NCBI RefSeq assembly: GCF_005871165.1
Contig: NZ_SWKP01000003.1
Coordinates: 496,001 to 560,000, forward strand
Length of the DNA: 64,000 bases
From: Maricaulis alexandrii
GTDB taxonomy: Bacteria; Pseudomonadota; Alphaproteobacteria; Caulobacterales; Maricaulaceae
Direction: 5' to 3'
In this document: piece after piece, positions 1 through 9,781 of the stretch
Position numbering within the stretch: position 1 is the stretch's first letter
Layout: every line of letters starts with the position of its first letter
Made by a program: the position numbers and the translations under genes
Notes under the pieces: model-generated
The model's database searches: none
Told to the model about the DNA's origin: nothing
The model's input: the letters and a program-made list of their open reading frames with translations, nothing else

Positions 1-996
1 CTGGGACTGGGTGTCCTGGCGGCCCTGGCCGGTGAAGGCGGCGCCGCCGGTGCGCTGATGGCCTCGAGCCAGCAATTCGGTGCCCTGTCCTTCCTCACCT
101 ATAGCCGCGCCCAGGAGGCTTCGGCCGACCAGGCCGGGCTGCAATTCCTGGAGGCGGCAGGCGAGCCGGCCACGGGTCTGGTCGAGTTCTTCGAACGCTT
201 CCGCTATCAGGAAGTCATGTCGCAAGCGCGGCGTTTCCCCTATTTCCGCTCGCACCCGCTGTCATCGGAGCGGATCTCCTATCTGCGTGACCGGGCAGCC
301 AACGCGCCGTCTGTGAACAATGTCGATACGCCGGAGGAGATCGCCTATCTGCGGCGGATCCAGGCCAAAATCTACGGCTTCCTGGTCGACCCGGAATACG
401 TCTTCTACCGCTATCCAGAAAGCGACACCTCCCTGCCCGCCCGCTATGCCCGGGCCGTCGCCTATTATCATGAGGCCCGCCTCGACCGCGCTCTGGAGGA
501 GATCAACAGCCTCCTCGCGGAAGAGCCGGAGAACCCGTATTTCCACGAACTCCATGGCCAGATGCTGTTCGAGAGCGGCCATGCCGAGGAAGCGATTGCA
601 CCGCATCGCCGCTCGGTGGAACTGGAGCCGACCGCCCCCCTGCTCCGCATCAATCTGGCGATCGCGATGATCGCGACGGAAAATCCGGACTATCTGGAAG
701 AGGCCTCGCAGAATCTGCGGATTGCCCTGGATATCGAGCCGGACAACGCCTTCGCCTGGTATCAGCTGTCCATCGTGCACCAGCGCAATGGCAATACCTC
801 GCTGGCGCAGCTGGCGATTGCCGAACAGGCTTTTGCTTCCGGTCAGCGCATGCGGGCCCACCAGTTCGCCATGCGCGCCCGGGATGGTCTGGAAGAAGGC
901 ACGACGGCCTGGTTTCGCGCCACGGAGATCCAGGCGGTCTCACAGCCGACCGAAGCCGAGATGCGGGAAATGCGCCGCGAACAGCGCCGCAATTGA
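1..996 (+). CDS. M48 family metallopeptidase with TPR C-terminus, 5' end missing
   Basis: The reading frame is open from the first base, so the gene starts outside the window; the ATG at 58 is internal. The visible part begins in a Gly/Ala-rich hydrophobic stretch followed by RAQEASADQAG, which fits the helix of M48 peptidases carrying the third zinc ligand (E-x3-D). The HEXXH motif must lie upstream. The C-terminal half is made of tetratricopeptide-like helices (YHEARLDRALEEIN, LHGQMLFESGHAEEA, and so on). This architecture matches periplasmic BepA/YfgC-type proteases that control outer-membrane protein quality. Periplasmic location is inferred from the family because the signal peptide is not in view. 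Confidence 0.85.
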   Translation: MGLGVLAALAGEGGAAGALMASSQQFGALSFLTYSRAQEASADQAGLQFLEAAGEPATGLVEFFERFRYQEVMSQARRFPYFRSHPLSSERISYLRDRAANAPSVNNVDTPEEIAYLRRIQAKIYGFLVDPEYVFYRYPESDTSLPARYARAVAYYHEARLDRALEEINSLLAEEPENPYFHELHGQMLFESGHAEEAIAPHRRSVELEPTAPLLRINLAIAMIATENPDYLEEASQNLRIALDIEPDNAFAWYQLSIVHQRNGNTSLAQLAIAEQAFASGQRMRAHQFAMRARDGLEEGTTAWFRATEIQAVSQPTEAEMREMRREQRRN

Positions 997-1008
997 TGGG
1001 GCGTTCCA

Positions 1009-2181
1009 ATGCCCGCGGATGATGATCGCCCGGACGGGGCCACACTCAGCCTGCGTGCTGTCTCCGGCCTGAGCGAAGTGGATCGCGATGCCTGGGACGC
1101 CTTGGCCAATCCGCCGGATCAGGCCTATGACCCGTTCCTGTCCTGGGATTTCCTGGAAGCCCTGGAGGCCAGCGGCAGTGTCAGCGACGAGACCGGCTGG
1201 TCGCCGCGCCACCTCCTGCTGGAGAGCGAGGACGGGCGCCTGCTCGGCGTCATGCCCTTCTATATCAAGGCCCACTCCATGGGCGAATACGTGTTCGATC
1301 AGGGCTGGGCGGACGCCTATGAGCGCGCTGGCGGGCATTATTATCCCAAATGCCTGACGGCCGTTCCCTTCACGCCTGTGACCGGACGCCGCCTGCTGGC
1401 ACCGACACCGGCCCTACGTCAGGCCCTGGCAGCCGGCGCCGTGGACCTGACCCGACAGAACCACGCCTCCAGCTGGCATATCACCTTCCCGGACCTGACC
1501 GACTGGCAGACCCTGGGCGATCTCGGCCTGCTGCAGCGGATCGACCGGCAATTCATCTGGTCGAACAAGGGCTATGCCAGTTATGACGACTTCCTCGGCG
1601 ATTTGTCCTCGCGCAAGCGCAAAGGCCTGCGCAAGGAAAGACGCGCCGCCCAGGACGGGATCGAGATCGAGCGCCTGAGCGGTGACGGTCTTCAGCCGGA
1701 ACACTGGGACGTGTTCTTCGCCTGCTACCAGGACACCGGCTCGCGAAAATGGGGCTTCCCCTATCTCAATCGGGCCTTCTTCGACCTTCTGCACCAGCGC
1801 ATGGCCGACAAGGTCATCCTGGTGATGGCGAAGAAGGAGGGCCGCTATATCGCCTCAGCGCTCAACCTGATCGGATCAGAGGCGCTCTATGGCCGTTATT
1901 GGGGACGGCTGGATGATCACCCCTTCCTGCATTTCGAGCTGTGCTACCACCAGGCCATCGATATCGCGATCGAGCGTGGTCTGGACCGGGTGGAAGCCGG
2001 AGCCCAGGGCGAGCACAAGCTGGCCCGGGGCTACCGTCCGACCGCGGTCCACTCCGCGCACTTCATCGCCAATGACGGATTCCGGGACGCAGTCGCGGAG
2101 TATCTGGAGCGCGAACGTCCGGCCGTGGAAGCCGACATCGGCTTGCTGGACCAGGAGAGTCCTTTTCGCGAGGACTTGTAA
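1009..2181 (+). CDS. GNAT-fold acyltransferase-like protein (COG3146/DUF482 family)
   Basis: A 390-residue protein of the family often labelled peptidoglycan biosynthesis protein or DUF482, a double-GNAT fold related to FemAB. Recognisable segments are LLGVMPFYIKAHSMGEYVFD near residue 80, the YYPKCLTAVPFTPVTGRRLL segment near 115, and the C-terminal YWGR, FELCYHQAIDIAI and VEAGAQGEHKLARGY. The substrate is unknown; transfer of an aminoacyl or acetyl group is inferred only from the fold. It starts 12 bases after the M48 gene and its stop codon overlaps the next ATG by one base, so the three genes probably form one transcript. Confidence 0.8.
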   Translation: MPADDDRPDGATLSLRAVSGLSEVDRDAWDALANPPDQAYDPFLSWDFLEALEASGSVSDETGWSPRHLLLESEDGRLLGVMPFYIKAHSMGEYVFDQGWADAYERAGGHYYPKCLTAVPFTPVTGRRLLAPTPALRQALAAGAVDLTRQNHASSWHITFPDLTDWQTLGDLGLLQRIDRQFIWSNKGYASYDDFLGDLSSRKRKGLRKERRAAQDGIEIERLSGDGLQPEHWDVFFACYQDTGSRKWGFPYLNRAFFDLLHQRMADKVILVMAKKEGRYIASALNLIGSEALYGRYWGRLDDHPFLHFELCYHQAIDIAIERGLDRVEAGAQGEHKLARGYRPTAVHSAHFIANDGFRDAVAEYLERERPAVEADIGLLDQESPFREDL

Positions 2182-2402
2182 TGACTTCAAACTATTATCC
2201 CTGCCCGCAATGTGAGGGCCCGTCTCGCCGGCGTTTGAGAGCGGGCCTTTACATTCACATATTCAATTGGCTTGTGGGGTGGATTGCCATCAGCCTTTTC
2301 AAACGGGACTGGCGCTTCTTTGAGCGGGAATGCCGAGCTTGCGGACATGTCTGGTCGCCGCCTCCACCGGAACCCTTTGACTTGAATGAACCAAGGCCCT
2401 GA
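2181..2402 (+). CDS. small zinc-ribbon membrane protein, unknown function
   Basis: A 73-residue protein whose ATG overlaps the stop of the preceding gene (TAATG). It carries CPQC near the N-terminus and CRAC near residue 52, which could form a four-cysteine zinc site. Between them a hydrophobic segment (IHIFNWLVGWIAISLF) could span the membrane once, and the C-terminus is proline-rich. I do not recognise the family. Translational coupling to the COG3146 gene is the main support for its being real. Confidence 0.55.
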   Translation: MTSNYYPCPQCEGPSRRRLRAGLYIHIFNWLVGWIAISLFKRDWRFFERECRACGHVWSPPPPEPFDLNEPRP

Positions 2403-2487
2403 CGCTTTCTTCAGTCAGACGCCTTGCATCGCGAACCGGCCCGGACTTCCATGCGAGTCCGGTTGACCAGCCCCAGAGGACAACACC

Positions 2488-2925
2488 ATGAGCCTGTACG
2501 GCGAGTACGATCCAGAGAACATCTTCGCGAAAATCCTGAAGGGCGAGATGCCGTGCGTGAAAGTCTATGAGGACGAGCACGTGATCTCCTTCATGGACAT
2601 CTTCCCGCAGGCGCCGGGCCATACGCTGGTCGTGCCGCGTGAACCGGTGCGCAATGCGCTGGAGATGACGGATGGCGCCCTGCAGGCGACGATCGTGCGG
2701 GTAAAACGGATCGCCAATGCCGTGAAATCAGCGCTACAGCCGGACGGGATCGTGATCACCCAGTTCAACGGGGCCCCTGCGGGCCAGACGATCTTCCACG
2801 TCCACTTCCACATCATCCCGCGCATGGAGGGCCAGGCGCTGGGCGCGCATGGCGGTGGCCAGGCCGATATGGATGAGCTGAAGGCCCAGGCCGAAAAAAT
2901 CGCGGCGGCAATTGAAATGCCGTAA
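2488..2925 (+). CDS. HIT family nucleotide hydrolase/transferase
   Basis: A 145-residue histidine-triad protein. The catalytic motif is visible as IFHVHFHIIPR near residue 100, preceded by the typical N-terminal block IFAKILKGEMPCVKVYEDEHV and the GHTLVVPRE segment. Members act as purine nucleoside phosphoramidases or dinucleotide hydrolases (HinT-like) in the cytoplasm. Length is a little above the HinT norm, with an acidic or helical tail after the triad. It stands alone with a short leader of about 85 bases and converges on the membrane-protein gene downstream. Confidence 0.92.
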   Translation: MSLYGEYDPENIFAKILKGEMPCVKVYEDEHVISFMDIFPQAPGHTLVVPREPVRNALEMTDGALQATIVRVKRIANAVKSALQPDGIVITQFNGAPAGQTIFHVHFHIIPRMEGQALGAHGGGQADMDELKAQAEKIAAAIEMP

Positions 2926-2934
2926 TCCGGCCGC

Positions 2935-3378
2935 CTAGATCCGGACCGGCCGGACCGGCCGCGGTCCCAGGGAGCCGTCAAAGCTGAGGATCAGCAGAAG
3001 GGCAAAGATGGCGCCCTGCAGGGTGAAGGAAAACAGGGCCCAGGCATCGACGGCGACCATGTTGGAAAACAGGGTGTTCCCGGACATCAGGATCCATTCG
3101 CCCCGGTCCAGCATGAAGGACAGGATGAAGACCGGCAGGGCCAGCCGCCAGCGCAACAGCACCAAGACCAGCGTGACGCCGTTCATCACGACATGGGAAA
3201 AGAACAGGATTTCCTGGATCAGGCCCAGCGAGCGGACAAAATCGGCAGCCTGCTCGGCATCCGGCCACAAGCCCAGGCGCGCGGACACATCATGTCCCGC
3301 CCAGAACAGGCCATACAGAACCTGAATCGTCACCAGAACGATCAAGCTTCGGTGCATCCCATCCAGCCGGCTTTTCAT
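2935..3378 (-). CDS. small integral membrane protein, unknown function
   Basis: A 147-residue protein with about four predicted membrane segments (RSLIVLVTIQVLYGLFWAG, ILFFSHVVMNGVTLVLVLL, LALPVFILSFMLDRG, ALFSFTLQGAIFALLLIL). The ATG at 3378 is preceded by GGAAGGA at good spacing, so it is preferred to an upstream TTG. No family is recognised. It converges on the HIT gene and lies just upstream of recQ in gene order, but its own promoter would have to lie in the 52-base gap before recQ ends. Function unknown. Confidence 0.6.
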   Translation of the reverse strand: MKSRLDGMHRSLIVLVTIQVLYGLFWAGHDVSARLGLWPDAEQAADFVRSLGLIQEILFFSHVVMNGVTLVLVLLRWRLALPVFILSFMLDRGEWILMSGNTLFSNMVAVDAWALFSFTLQGAIFALLLILSFDGSLGPRPVRPVRI

Positions 3379-3430
3379 GACAGTCCTTCCCAAGACAGGT
3401 ACTCAGAACGCCATGAGTCTGCCGGGTCAG

Positions 3431-5233
3431 TCATCCCGGGTTGGCGGTGTCGTTCAGCCGTTCAAGAAAGATTTCGCCATAATCGGCCAGCTTCTTCGGC
3501 CCGACGCCTTTCACCTGTCCCAACTCTTCCAGGCTCTGCGGCCGGAGGGCTGCCATTTCCATCAGGGTCGCATCAGGAAAGACCACATAGGCCGGCACAC
3601 CCTTGTCCGCCGCCAAGTCCTTGCGCAGCTGTTTGAGCCGGCCCAGAAGGTCGGCATCGACATTCTCCGGCAGGTCCTGGACGCTCCGGCGCGGCCCCGA
3701 ACCGGTCTTCCGGGAAACATATTCACGGGTCTCTACCTGTGCCTTGCCCGCCAGAACGGCATCGCCGAGCTCCGTCAGACGCAAGGCCCCGAAACCCTCG
3801 ATGTCGAGCGCCAGCTGGCCACCGGCCAGGCATTGGCGCACCAGGCTCTGCCAGAAGGGTTTGGGGCGCCCGGCACCAACGCCGAAAGTGGGCAGGCTGT
3901 CATGGCCGCGTTCGCGGATCTTCTCCGTGTCGGCCCCGCGGACGATATCGATGATGTGGGCGGTCCCGAAGCGCTGGCCGGTGCGGGCAATCGCGGACAT
4001 CAGCATTTGTGCCTCACGTGTGGCATCGACGAGCTTGGGCGGATCCAGGCAGATATCGCAATTGCCGCAAGCCTCGTCCCGGTCCTCACCGAAATAGGAC
4101 AACAGGACCTGGCGCCGGCACCGGGTCGCCTCGCAATAGGCGAGCAAGGCGTCCAGACGCTTGTGTTCGCGGCGCTTGTGATCCATGTCCTCGCCATCAT
4201 TCTCGATGAACTGGCGACGCATGCGGGCATCGGACAGGCCGTAGAGCATCAGCGCTTCGGCATCGCCGCCGTCGCGGCCCGCGCGGCCGATCTCCTGGTA
4301 ATAGGCCTCCATGGAGGCTGGCAGATCCAGGTGCAGGACATAGCGGATGTCCGGTTTGTCGATCCCCATGCCGAAGGCAATCGTCGCCACCATGATCACG
4401 GCCGGCTCGGCCATGAAGATTTCCTGGTGCTCGCGCCGCATCTCCGGTGACAAGCCGGCATGATAGGGCAAGGCCCGGTATCCGGCGTCTGCCAGCCGGC
4501 GGGCGGTTTCCTCGGTCGACTTGCGCGACAGGCAATAGATGATGCCCGAGACATCACGCCGGTCCTTCAGGAAATCGAGCATCTGCTCCACCCCCTTCTG
4601 ACGCGGCATTACAGCCAGGGAGAGATTGGGCCGGTCGAAGCCATGGACCACGATCTCGCCAGATCCACCGAAGAGCTTGCGGGCAATGTCCTCGCGGGTC
4701 GCCGTATCCGCCGTTGCCGTGAAGGCGGCCAGACGGGCTTGGGGGAAATGCTGCCGCAGGGCGCTGAGCTGTTCGTATTCCGGCCGGAAACCGGCGCCCC
4801 ATTTGGAGATGCAGTGCGCTTCGTCGACGACGAACAGGGCTGGTTCCAGACGCTGTAGCGCGCCGATCATGCGCGGTGTCATCAGGCGTTCCGGAGACAG
4901 GTAGAGAAGTTTGATCTGCCCGGCCTCGAAACGCCGCCAGTCGGCGACATTCTCCTCGCGCACCCGGCCGGAATGGATGGCGGCGGCTTCGACGCCGTTG
5001 GCCCGAAGCCCCGCAACCTGGTCATCCATGAGGGCGGTGAGCGGCGACACGACGATGGTCGGCCCATCCAGCAGCAGGGCCGGAACCTGGTAGCACAGGG
5101 ACTTGCCGGCCCCGGTCGGCATGACACAGAGGGTCGGCTTACCGTCCAGGATATTGTCGACAATGTCCGCCTGCCCCGGCCGGAAGCCGGGAAAGCCGAA
5201 GACGTCGCGAAGAATCTCGGAGGCAGAAGGCAT
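3431..5233 (-). CDS. recQ: ATP-dependent DNA helicase RecQ
   Basis: A 600-residue RecQ helicase that unwinds DNA 3' to 5' in recombination and fork repair. Walker A is MPTGAGKS around residues 38-45 and the DEAH box follows at about 137-140 (VVDEAHCISKWG). The RecQ-specific GFRPEY segment follows it, then FGMGIDKPDIRYVLH and QEIGRAGRDG for the second RecA domain. A zinc-binding RQC region contains the CRRQ and CGNCDIC cysteines, and a single HRDC domain ends the protein (VKGVGPKKLADYGE). The first in-frame ATG is at 5233; an upstream GTG at 5248 lacks support. Confidence 0.97.
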   Translation of the reverse strand: MPSASEILRDVFGFPGFRPGQADIVDNILDGKPTLCVMPTGAGKSLCYQVPALLLDGPTIVVSPLTALMDDQVAGLRANGVEAAAIHSGRVREENVADWRRFEAGQIKLLYLSPERLMTPRMIGALQRLEPALFVVDEAHCISKWGAGFRPEYEQLSALRQHFPQARLAAFTATADTATREDIARKLFGGSGEIVVHGFDRPNLSLAVMPRQKGVEQMLDFLKDRRDVSGIIYCLSRKSTEETARRLADAGYRALPYHAGLSPEMRREHQEIFMAEPAVIMVATIAFGMGIDKPDIRYVLHLDLPASMEAYYQEIGRAGRDGGDAEALMLYGLSDARMRRQFIENDGEDMDHKRREHKRLDALLAYCEATRCRRQVLLSYFGEDRDEACGNCDICLDPPKLVDATREAQMLMSAIARTGQRFGTAHIIDIVRGADTEKIRERGHDSLPTFGVGAGRPKPFWQSLVRQCLAGGQLALDIEGFGALRLTELGDAVLAGKAQVETREYVSRKTGSGPRRSVQDLPENVDADLLGRLKQLRKDLAADKGVPAYVVFPDATLMEMAALRPQSLEELGQVKGVGPKKLADYGEIFLERLNDTANPG

Positions 5234-5319
5234 GGGGCCAGCATGCACGGACAGATGATCCGGTCACCTGCCAACATGCACACCGGCCCCGTATTCGGCC
5301 CGCCCTGCCCGCATCGGCG

Positions 5320-6159
5320 TCAGATATGCGGGCTCCACATCATCATCCAGGCTCCGAATACGCCCAGCGCGGTAAAGGCCGTCGCGGCCAGGACCACAGC
5401 GGACATGGCCAGTTTCACACCGCTGGAACGGCTGTCCTGGGCCCGCAGATAGAGTTCCAGCAGGATCCAGGGGATGAGAAAACTGCCCCAGGCGACGAAA
5501 TTGTCGAACCAGCCGGACATGTTGCGGGACATGCCTGCTCCGCCTGACAGGATCGCCCAGCCCATATAACCGATCCGGGTGAACCAGACGCCGCTGACAA
5601 AGATGAAGAGCCGCATGGCCCAGCGGCGGTGCTGGTCGATCCGGCGGGCGATGGCGTGGCGCAGGGCAAAGCCCGCCGCAACGAGTATGAGAATGCCGTC
5701 CAAGGTCGTGCCCAGGGCCGCGAAATCATTGACCCGCGTGCCGCGCACCCAGATCAGCGCCATGCCGCCCAGAGCCATGAATACAGCGATGAGCATATAG
5801 GTCCGGCCCGTCCATCGGTGCACGGCCGGAAACCGCTTGCGAAGCGGCGGTGTCAGCTGGAGCAGTCCGCCGGCCGTGATCACGGCGGCCAGCAGGACGT
5901 GGCTGATGAAACCCAGATTCCCCCAGATGTCACCGGCCGTATAGCCCTCCATCAGGCCGGTCTCGTCCCAGCGCGCATACTCGCCGGCAACGGTCACCGG
6001 GACATAGGCCAGCGCAATGTAATAGACGAACATCCATTGCCCGGCCGCAGCGGCCAGGAACCAGAGCTTGGCCGATCCGGACAACAGTTTTCGCGACAGG
6101 GCCAGCCCTGCAATGGGCCCGCGGGACGGGGCAGCTGGCGCGACAGACGCTTCTCGCAT
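5320..6159 (-). CDS. DUF2306 family integral membrane protein
   Basis: A 279-residue membrane protein with about seven hydrophobic segments. The middle resembles DUF2306 proteins (FISHVLLAAVITAGGLLQL, then RWTGRTYMLIAV, and IDQHRRWAMRLFIF), a family with conserved histidines and arginines that may bind cofactor, though no function is established. AGGAG precedes the ATG. It is divergent from an AraC-type gene across about 140 bases, the usual arrangement for a regulator and its target, so control by that regulator is inferred. Confidence 0.75.
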   Translation of the reverse strand: MREASVAPAAPSRGPIAGLALSRKLLSGSAKLWFLAAAAGQWMFVYYIALAYVPVTVAGEYARWDETGLMEGYTAGDIWGNLGFISHVLLAAVITAGGLLQLTPPLRKRFPAVHRWTGRTYMLIAVFMALGGMALIWVRGTRVNDFAALGTTLDGILILVAAGFALRHAIARRIDQHRRWAMRLFIFVSGVWFTRIGYMGWAILSGGAGMSRNMSGWFDNFVAWGSFLIPWILLELYLRAQDSRSSGVKLAMSAVVLAATAFTALGVFGAWMMMWSPHI

Positions 6160-6300
6160 GTTTCACTCCTTGTTAGTCACCGGCAGGGCTATGGGGATGC
6201 CGGCCTCGACATTCCCCTGCCAGAGCGGGGCAAAACCCGTCCTGCCGATTTGGAAATCGACCGGAATTCGGGCAAAAGAAGCCGATCAAGGAGTACGCAA

Positions 6301-7395
6301 ATGCTGGATTGGGTCCTGGCCATCAAACTGGGGGTCGCGGCGATCGGCCTGACCTGGATCATCGGCATCGTCATGATGCCGAAACGTCAGACGCTTCATG
6401 TGGTCTGGGCGATCTTCTGTGGTGGCCTCGCTGCCGTCATGCTGCGCGAAGTGTTCACGCCCGCCCAGCTCGGCCCGATGGAACCGGTCCTGCTCATCGC
6501 AAGCTGTGCCTCCTGCAGCCTGTTCTGGCTGGTGGCCCGCGCCCTGTTCCGCCCGACCGGCGCAGTCGGCTGGCCTCAGTTGATTCTGGTCGGCGGCATC
6601 TTCGCGCCGACCGTGATCAAGCAGATCATGCTGGCCATGCAGACCGAAACCGTGCTGGGTACAGCCATCCAGGCCCAGGTTTTTGAGGGGCTGGGCGGAT
6701 TCCAGACCCTGTTGAGCTCGACCGTCCTGGTTCTGTCCTTCTGGGAAGGTGTGCGCGGCTGGTCACCGAAACTGTCCGGCAATGAAAAGCGTCTGCGTGG
6801 CCTGTTTCTGGCGACCTTCGGTCTGTGTGTCTCGACCTGCGTCATGCTGCTGGATCATGGTGACGCCAATCTGCCCGCCTCCTTCATGGCCGCGACGCAG
6901 GCGGCCTGTGCCTTCGCGATCCTGATCGTGACCAGTGTCGCCGTGCGCTATCGCGAGCATCACCCCCTGCCCCGGCCGTCAGCCGGCACCAAGCCGGCCC
7001 TGGCTGCGGATGCGCAACGGGAGGCGCGCGAACTGGCCCAGCGTATCCGCGCCCTGATGGAACAGGATGCGCCCTATCTGGATCCGGACTTCAAGGTGGC
7101 GGGCCTAGCGCGCCGGCTGCGCGAGCCGGAATACAAGGTGTCCCGGGCGATCACGGCGGGCCTGGAAGCTCCGAATTTCAACCGCTATGTCAACGCCTGG
7201 CGAATCGAACACGCCAAATCCCTGCTGGCCGATCCGGAGCTGGCCCGTGAGCCGGTTCTCAATGTGGCGCTGGACAGCGGGTTTGCCTCTCTGGGGCCGT
7301 TCAACCGGGCCTTCAAGGATATGACCGGGCAAACGCCCCGGGCCTATCGCAAGTCCGCACGGGACAGCGAAAGCGGGTTGGCCCGCACGGCCTGA
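6301..7395 (+). CDS. membrane-anchored AraC family transcriptional regulator
   Basis: A 364-residue protein. The open frame extends far upstream, but AAGGAG seven bases before the ATG at 6301 fixes the start. The N-terminal two thirds contains about seven hydrophobic segments, and the last 110 residues form an AraC DNA-binding domain: YLDPDFKVAGLARRLREPEYKV gives the first helix-turn-helix and LNVALDSGFASLGPFNRAFK with TGQTPRAYR gives the second. Such regulators sense a membrane or extracellular signal. The adjacent divergent DUF2306 gene is the likely target. Confidence 0.85.
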   Translation: MLDWVLAIKLGVAAIGLTWIIGIVMMPKRQTLHVVWAIFCGGLAAVMLREVFTPAQLGPMEPVLLIASCASCSLFWLVARALFRPTGAVGWPQLILVGGIFAPTVIKQIMLAMQTETVLGTAIQAQVFEGLGGFQTLLSSTVLVLSFWEGVRGWSPKLSGNEKRLRGLFLATFGLCVSTCVMLLDHGDANLPASFMAATQAACAFAILIVTSVAVRYREHHPLPRPSAGTKPALAADAQREARELAQRIRALMEQDAPYLDPDFKVAGLARRLREPEYKVSRAITAGLEAPNFNRYVNAWRIEHAKSLLADPELAREPVLNVALDSGFASLGPFNRAFKDMTGQTPRAYRKSARDSESGLARTA

Positions 7396-7419
7396 CGGAG
7401 GACCGGTCTCACAAACAAG

Positions 7420-7443
7420 AACGGCGCCCCGCGGGGCGCCGTT
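7420..7443. terminator. bidirectional hairpin terminator between the AraC gene and clpA
   Basis: Perfect 11-bp inverted repeat AACGGCGCCCC / GGGGCGCCGTT with a 2-base centre, placed between two convergent genes. There is no long U-run on either side, so efficiency is uncertain. Confidence 0.75.
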
Positions 7444-7467
7444 CCGGTTTCAGGAGGATGGTGAGGA

Positions 7468-9780
7468 TCAGACCTCTTCCTTCTTGTCCTTTTTCTTGGC
7501 GTTGCGCGGCAGGAGCCGGTCGCCAGGCGTGATGTGGAAGTCGAGCCGCTCGCTGTCGGCCGGATCGACATCGACCTTCACAAGCCCACCCTTCTTCAGC
7601 TCGCCGAACAGGATCTGGTCCGCCAGCGGCTTCTTGATGTGTTCCTGGATCACGCGCGAGAGCGGACGGGCGCCGAAGCGCTTGTCATAGCCGCGCTCGG
7701 ACAGCCAGGCCGTCGCATCCGGGGTCAGTTCGAAGGTCACGCCGCGATCGATCAGCTGGGCTTCCAGCTGCAGGACGAATTTCTCGACCACACGACCGAT
7801 GACATCCGAGGAGAGCGGTGCGAAGGGAATGATCGCGTCCAGACGGTTGCGGAATTCCGGCGTGAACAGGCGTTCCACGGCGGCATCCGCCTCATCCGTC
7901 TTCTTGCCGCGACCAAAGCCGATGGCTTCCTTCTGGGCGTCGGCGGCCCCCGCATTCGTCGTCATCACCAGGATGACATTGCGGAAATCGACCTTCTTGC
8001 CGTTCGAGTCGGTCAGCGTGCCATTGTCCATCACCTGCAGGAGGATGTTGAACAAGTCCGGGTGCGCTTTCTCGATCTCGTCCAGCAGGAGCACGGAGTG
8101 CGGATGCTGATCGACGGCATCGGTCAGCAGACCGCCCTGGTCGAAACCGACATAGCCCGGAGGCGCACCGATCAGCCGCGAAACGGCATGGCGCTCCATG
8201 TATTCGGACATGTCGAACCGGTGCAATTGCACACCCATGATCTCGGACAACTGACGGGTCACCTCGGTCTTGCCGACGCCCGTGGGGCCGGAGAAGAGGT
8301 AACAACCGATCGGCTTGTTCGGCTCGCGCAGCCCGGCCCGCGACAGCTTGATCGCCGTCGACAGCTGGGAGATCGCCTCGTCCTGGCCGAACACGACATG
8401 CTTCAGATCCGTTTCCAGATTCTTCAGCGAGGTCTCGTCGTCCTTGGAGACGGTCTTCGGCGGGATGCGGGCCATGGTGGCGACCACGGCTTCGACTTCT
8501 TTCACGCCAATCGTCTTCTTGCGCTTGGAAACGGGCTGGAGCCGCATTTGGGCACCGGCTTCGTCGATCACGTCGATCGCCTTGTCCGGCAGTTTGCGGT
8601 CGCCCATGTAACGCGCCGACAATTCCACGGCCGTCTTCAGCGATTCATTGGTGAAACGGACATCGTGGAAATCCTCGAAATAGGATTTCAGACCCTGCAG
8701 GATCTTGATGGCGTCCGGCACGGACGGTTCCGCGACATCGATCTTCTGGAAGCGCCGTGCCAGGGCCCGGTCCTTCTCGAAGTGCTGGCGGTATTCCTTG
8801 TAGGTCGTCGAGCCCATGCAGCGCAGACCACCATTCTGAAGCGCCGGCTTCAGCAGGTTGGACGCGTCCATGGCGCCGCCGGACGTGGCGCCGGCACCGA
8901 TCACGGTATGGATCTCGTCGATGAAGAGGACGGCATTGTCCTTCTCCTCGAGTTCCTTGACGACCTGTTTGATCCGCTCCTCGAAATCGCCGCGATAGCG
9001 CGTACCGGCCAACAGCGACCCCATGTCGAGCGAGTAGATCGTGGCACCGGCGAGCACGTCGGGAACCTCGTTCTCGACGATCTTGCGGGCAATGCCTTCG
9101 GCGATCGCGGTCTTGCCAACGCCCGGGTCACCGACCAGGAGCGGATTGTTCTTGCGACGGCGGACCAGAACCTGGATGCAGCGCTCGACCTCGGAATCAC
9201 GGCCGATCAGGGGATCGACGCCGCCCTTCTTGGCCTTCTCGTTGAGATTGACGCAATAAGCAGAGAGCGCGTCGCCATCCTTGGCCGGCTCTTCGGTTTC
9301 CTCGGCACCGCGAACGGCGCGTTCTTCCGACGAGCCCGGCTTGCGGCCGATCCCGTGCGAAATGAAGTTCACCGCGTCATAACGGGTCATGTCGCGTTCG
9401 GCGAGGAAGTAGGCCGCATGGCTTTCGCGCTCAGCGAACAGGGCCACCAGGACATTCGCCCCCGTGACCTCTTCGCGGCCGGCATTCTGGACGTGGATCA
9501 CGGCGCGCTGGATCACGCGCTGGAAACCGGCCGTCGGCTTGGCGTCCTCGTCATCATCGACGACGAGTTCGGACAATTCATTGTCGACATATTCGGTCAG
9601 CGTGGCCCGCAGCTCGTCGAGGTCGACCTCGCAGGCCTTCATCACGGCGCTGGCATCCTGATCGTCCACAAGGGCAAGCAGAAGGTGCTCCAGGGTCGCG
9701 AATTCATGCCCACGCTCATTGGCGTAACCCAGAGCGCGGTGCAGGCTGTCTTCCAGATCTGAAGAGAAAGATGGCACCAC
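7468..9780 (-). CDS. clpA: ATP-dependent Clp protease ATP-binding subunit ClpA
   Basis: A 770-residue AAA+ unfoldase that feeds proteins to ClpP. The N-domain ([26 protein letters not shown]) binds the adaptor ClpS. Walker A of the first AAA+ module is [13 protein letters not shown] with [13 protein letters not shown] as Walker B; the second is [11 protein letters not shown] with [12 protein letters not shown]. There is no ClpB-type middle coiled coil. The IGFGRGK loop is where ClpA contacts ClpP. The start is GTG; two adjacent GTG codons (9780 and 9777) are possible, the second being better spaced from AGGAG. The gene begins one base after the clpS stop, so the two are co-transcribed. Confidence 0.97.
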   Translation of the reverse strand: MVPSFSSDLEDSLHRALGYANERGHEFATLEHLLLALVDDQDASAVMKACEVDLDELRATLTEYVDNELSELVVDDDEDAKPTAGFQRVIQRAVIHVQNAGREEVTGANVLVALFAERESHAAYFLAERDMTRYDAVNFISHGIGRKPGSSEERAVRGAEETEEPAKDGDALSAYCVNLNEKAKKGGVDPLIGRDSEVERCIQVLVRRRKNNPLLVGDPGVGKTAIAEGIARKIVENEVPDVLAGATIYSLDMGSLLAGTRYRGDFEERIKQVVKELEEKDNAVLFIDEIHTVIGAGATSGGAMDASNLLKPALQNGGLRCMGSTTYKEYRQHFEKDRALARRFQKIDVAEPSVPDAIKILQGLKSYFEDFHDVRFTNESLKTAVELSARYMGDRKLPDKAIDVIDEAGAQMRLQPVSKRKKTIGVKEVEAVVATMARIPPKTVSKDDETSLKNLETDLKHVVFGQDEAISQLSTAIKLSRAGLREPNKPIGCYLFSGPTGVGKTEVTRQLSEIMGVQLHRFDMSEYMERHAVSRLIGAPPGYVGFDQGGLLTDAVDQHPHSVLLLDEIEKAHPDLFNILLQVMDNGTLTDSNGKKVDFRNVILVMTTNAGAADAQKEAIGFGRGKKTDEADAAVERLFTPEFRNRLDAIIPFAPLSSDVIGRVVEKFVLQLEAQLIDRGVTFELTPDATAWLSERGYDKRFGARPLSRVIQEHIKKPLADQILFGELKKGGLVKVDVDPADSERLDFHITPGDRLLPRNAKKKDKKEEV

Positions 9781-9781
9781 T

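Noticed and set aside
7534-9762. A 742-codon open frame antisense to clpA
   Set aside because: Composition is low-complexity Arg/His/Gly-rich and mirrors the opposite strand. clpA has unmistakable motifs.
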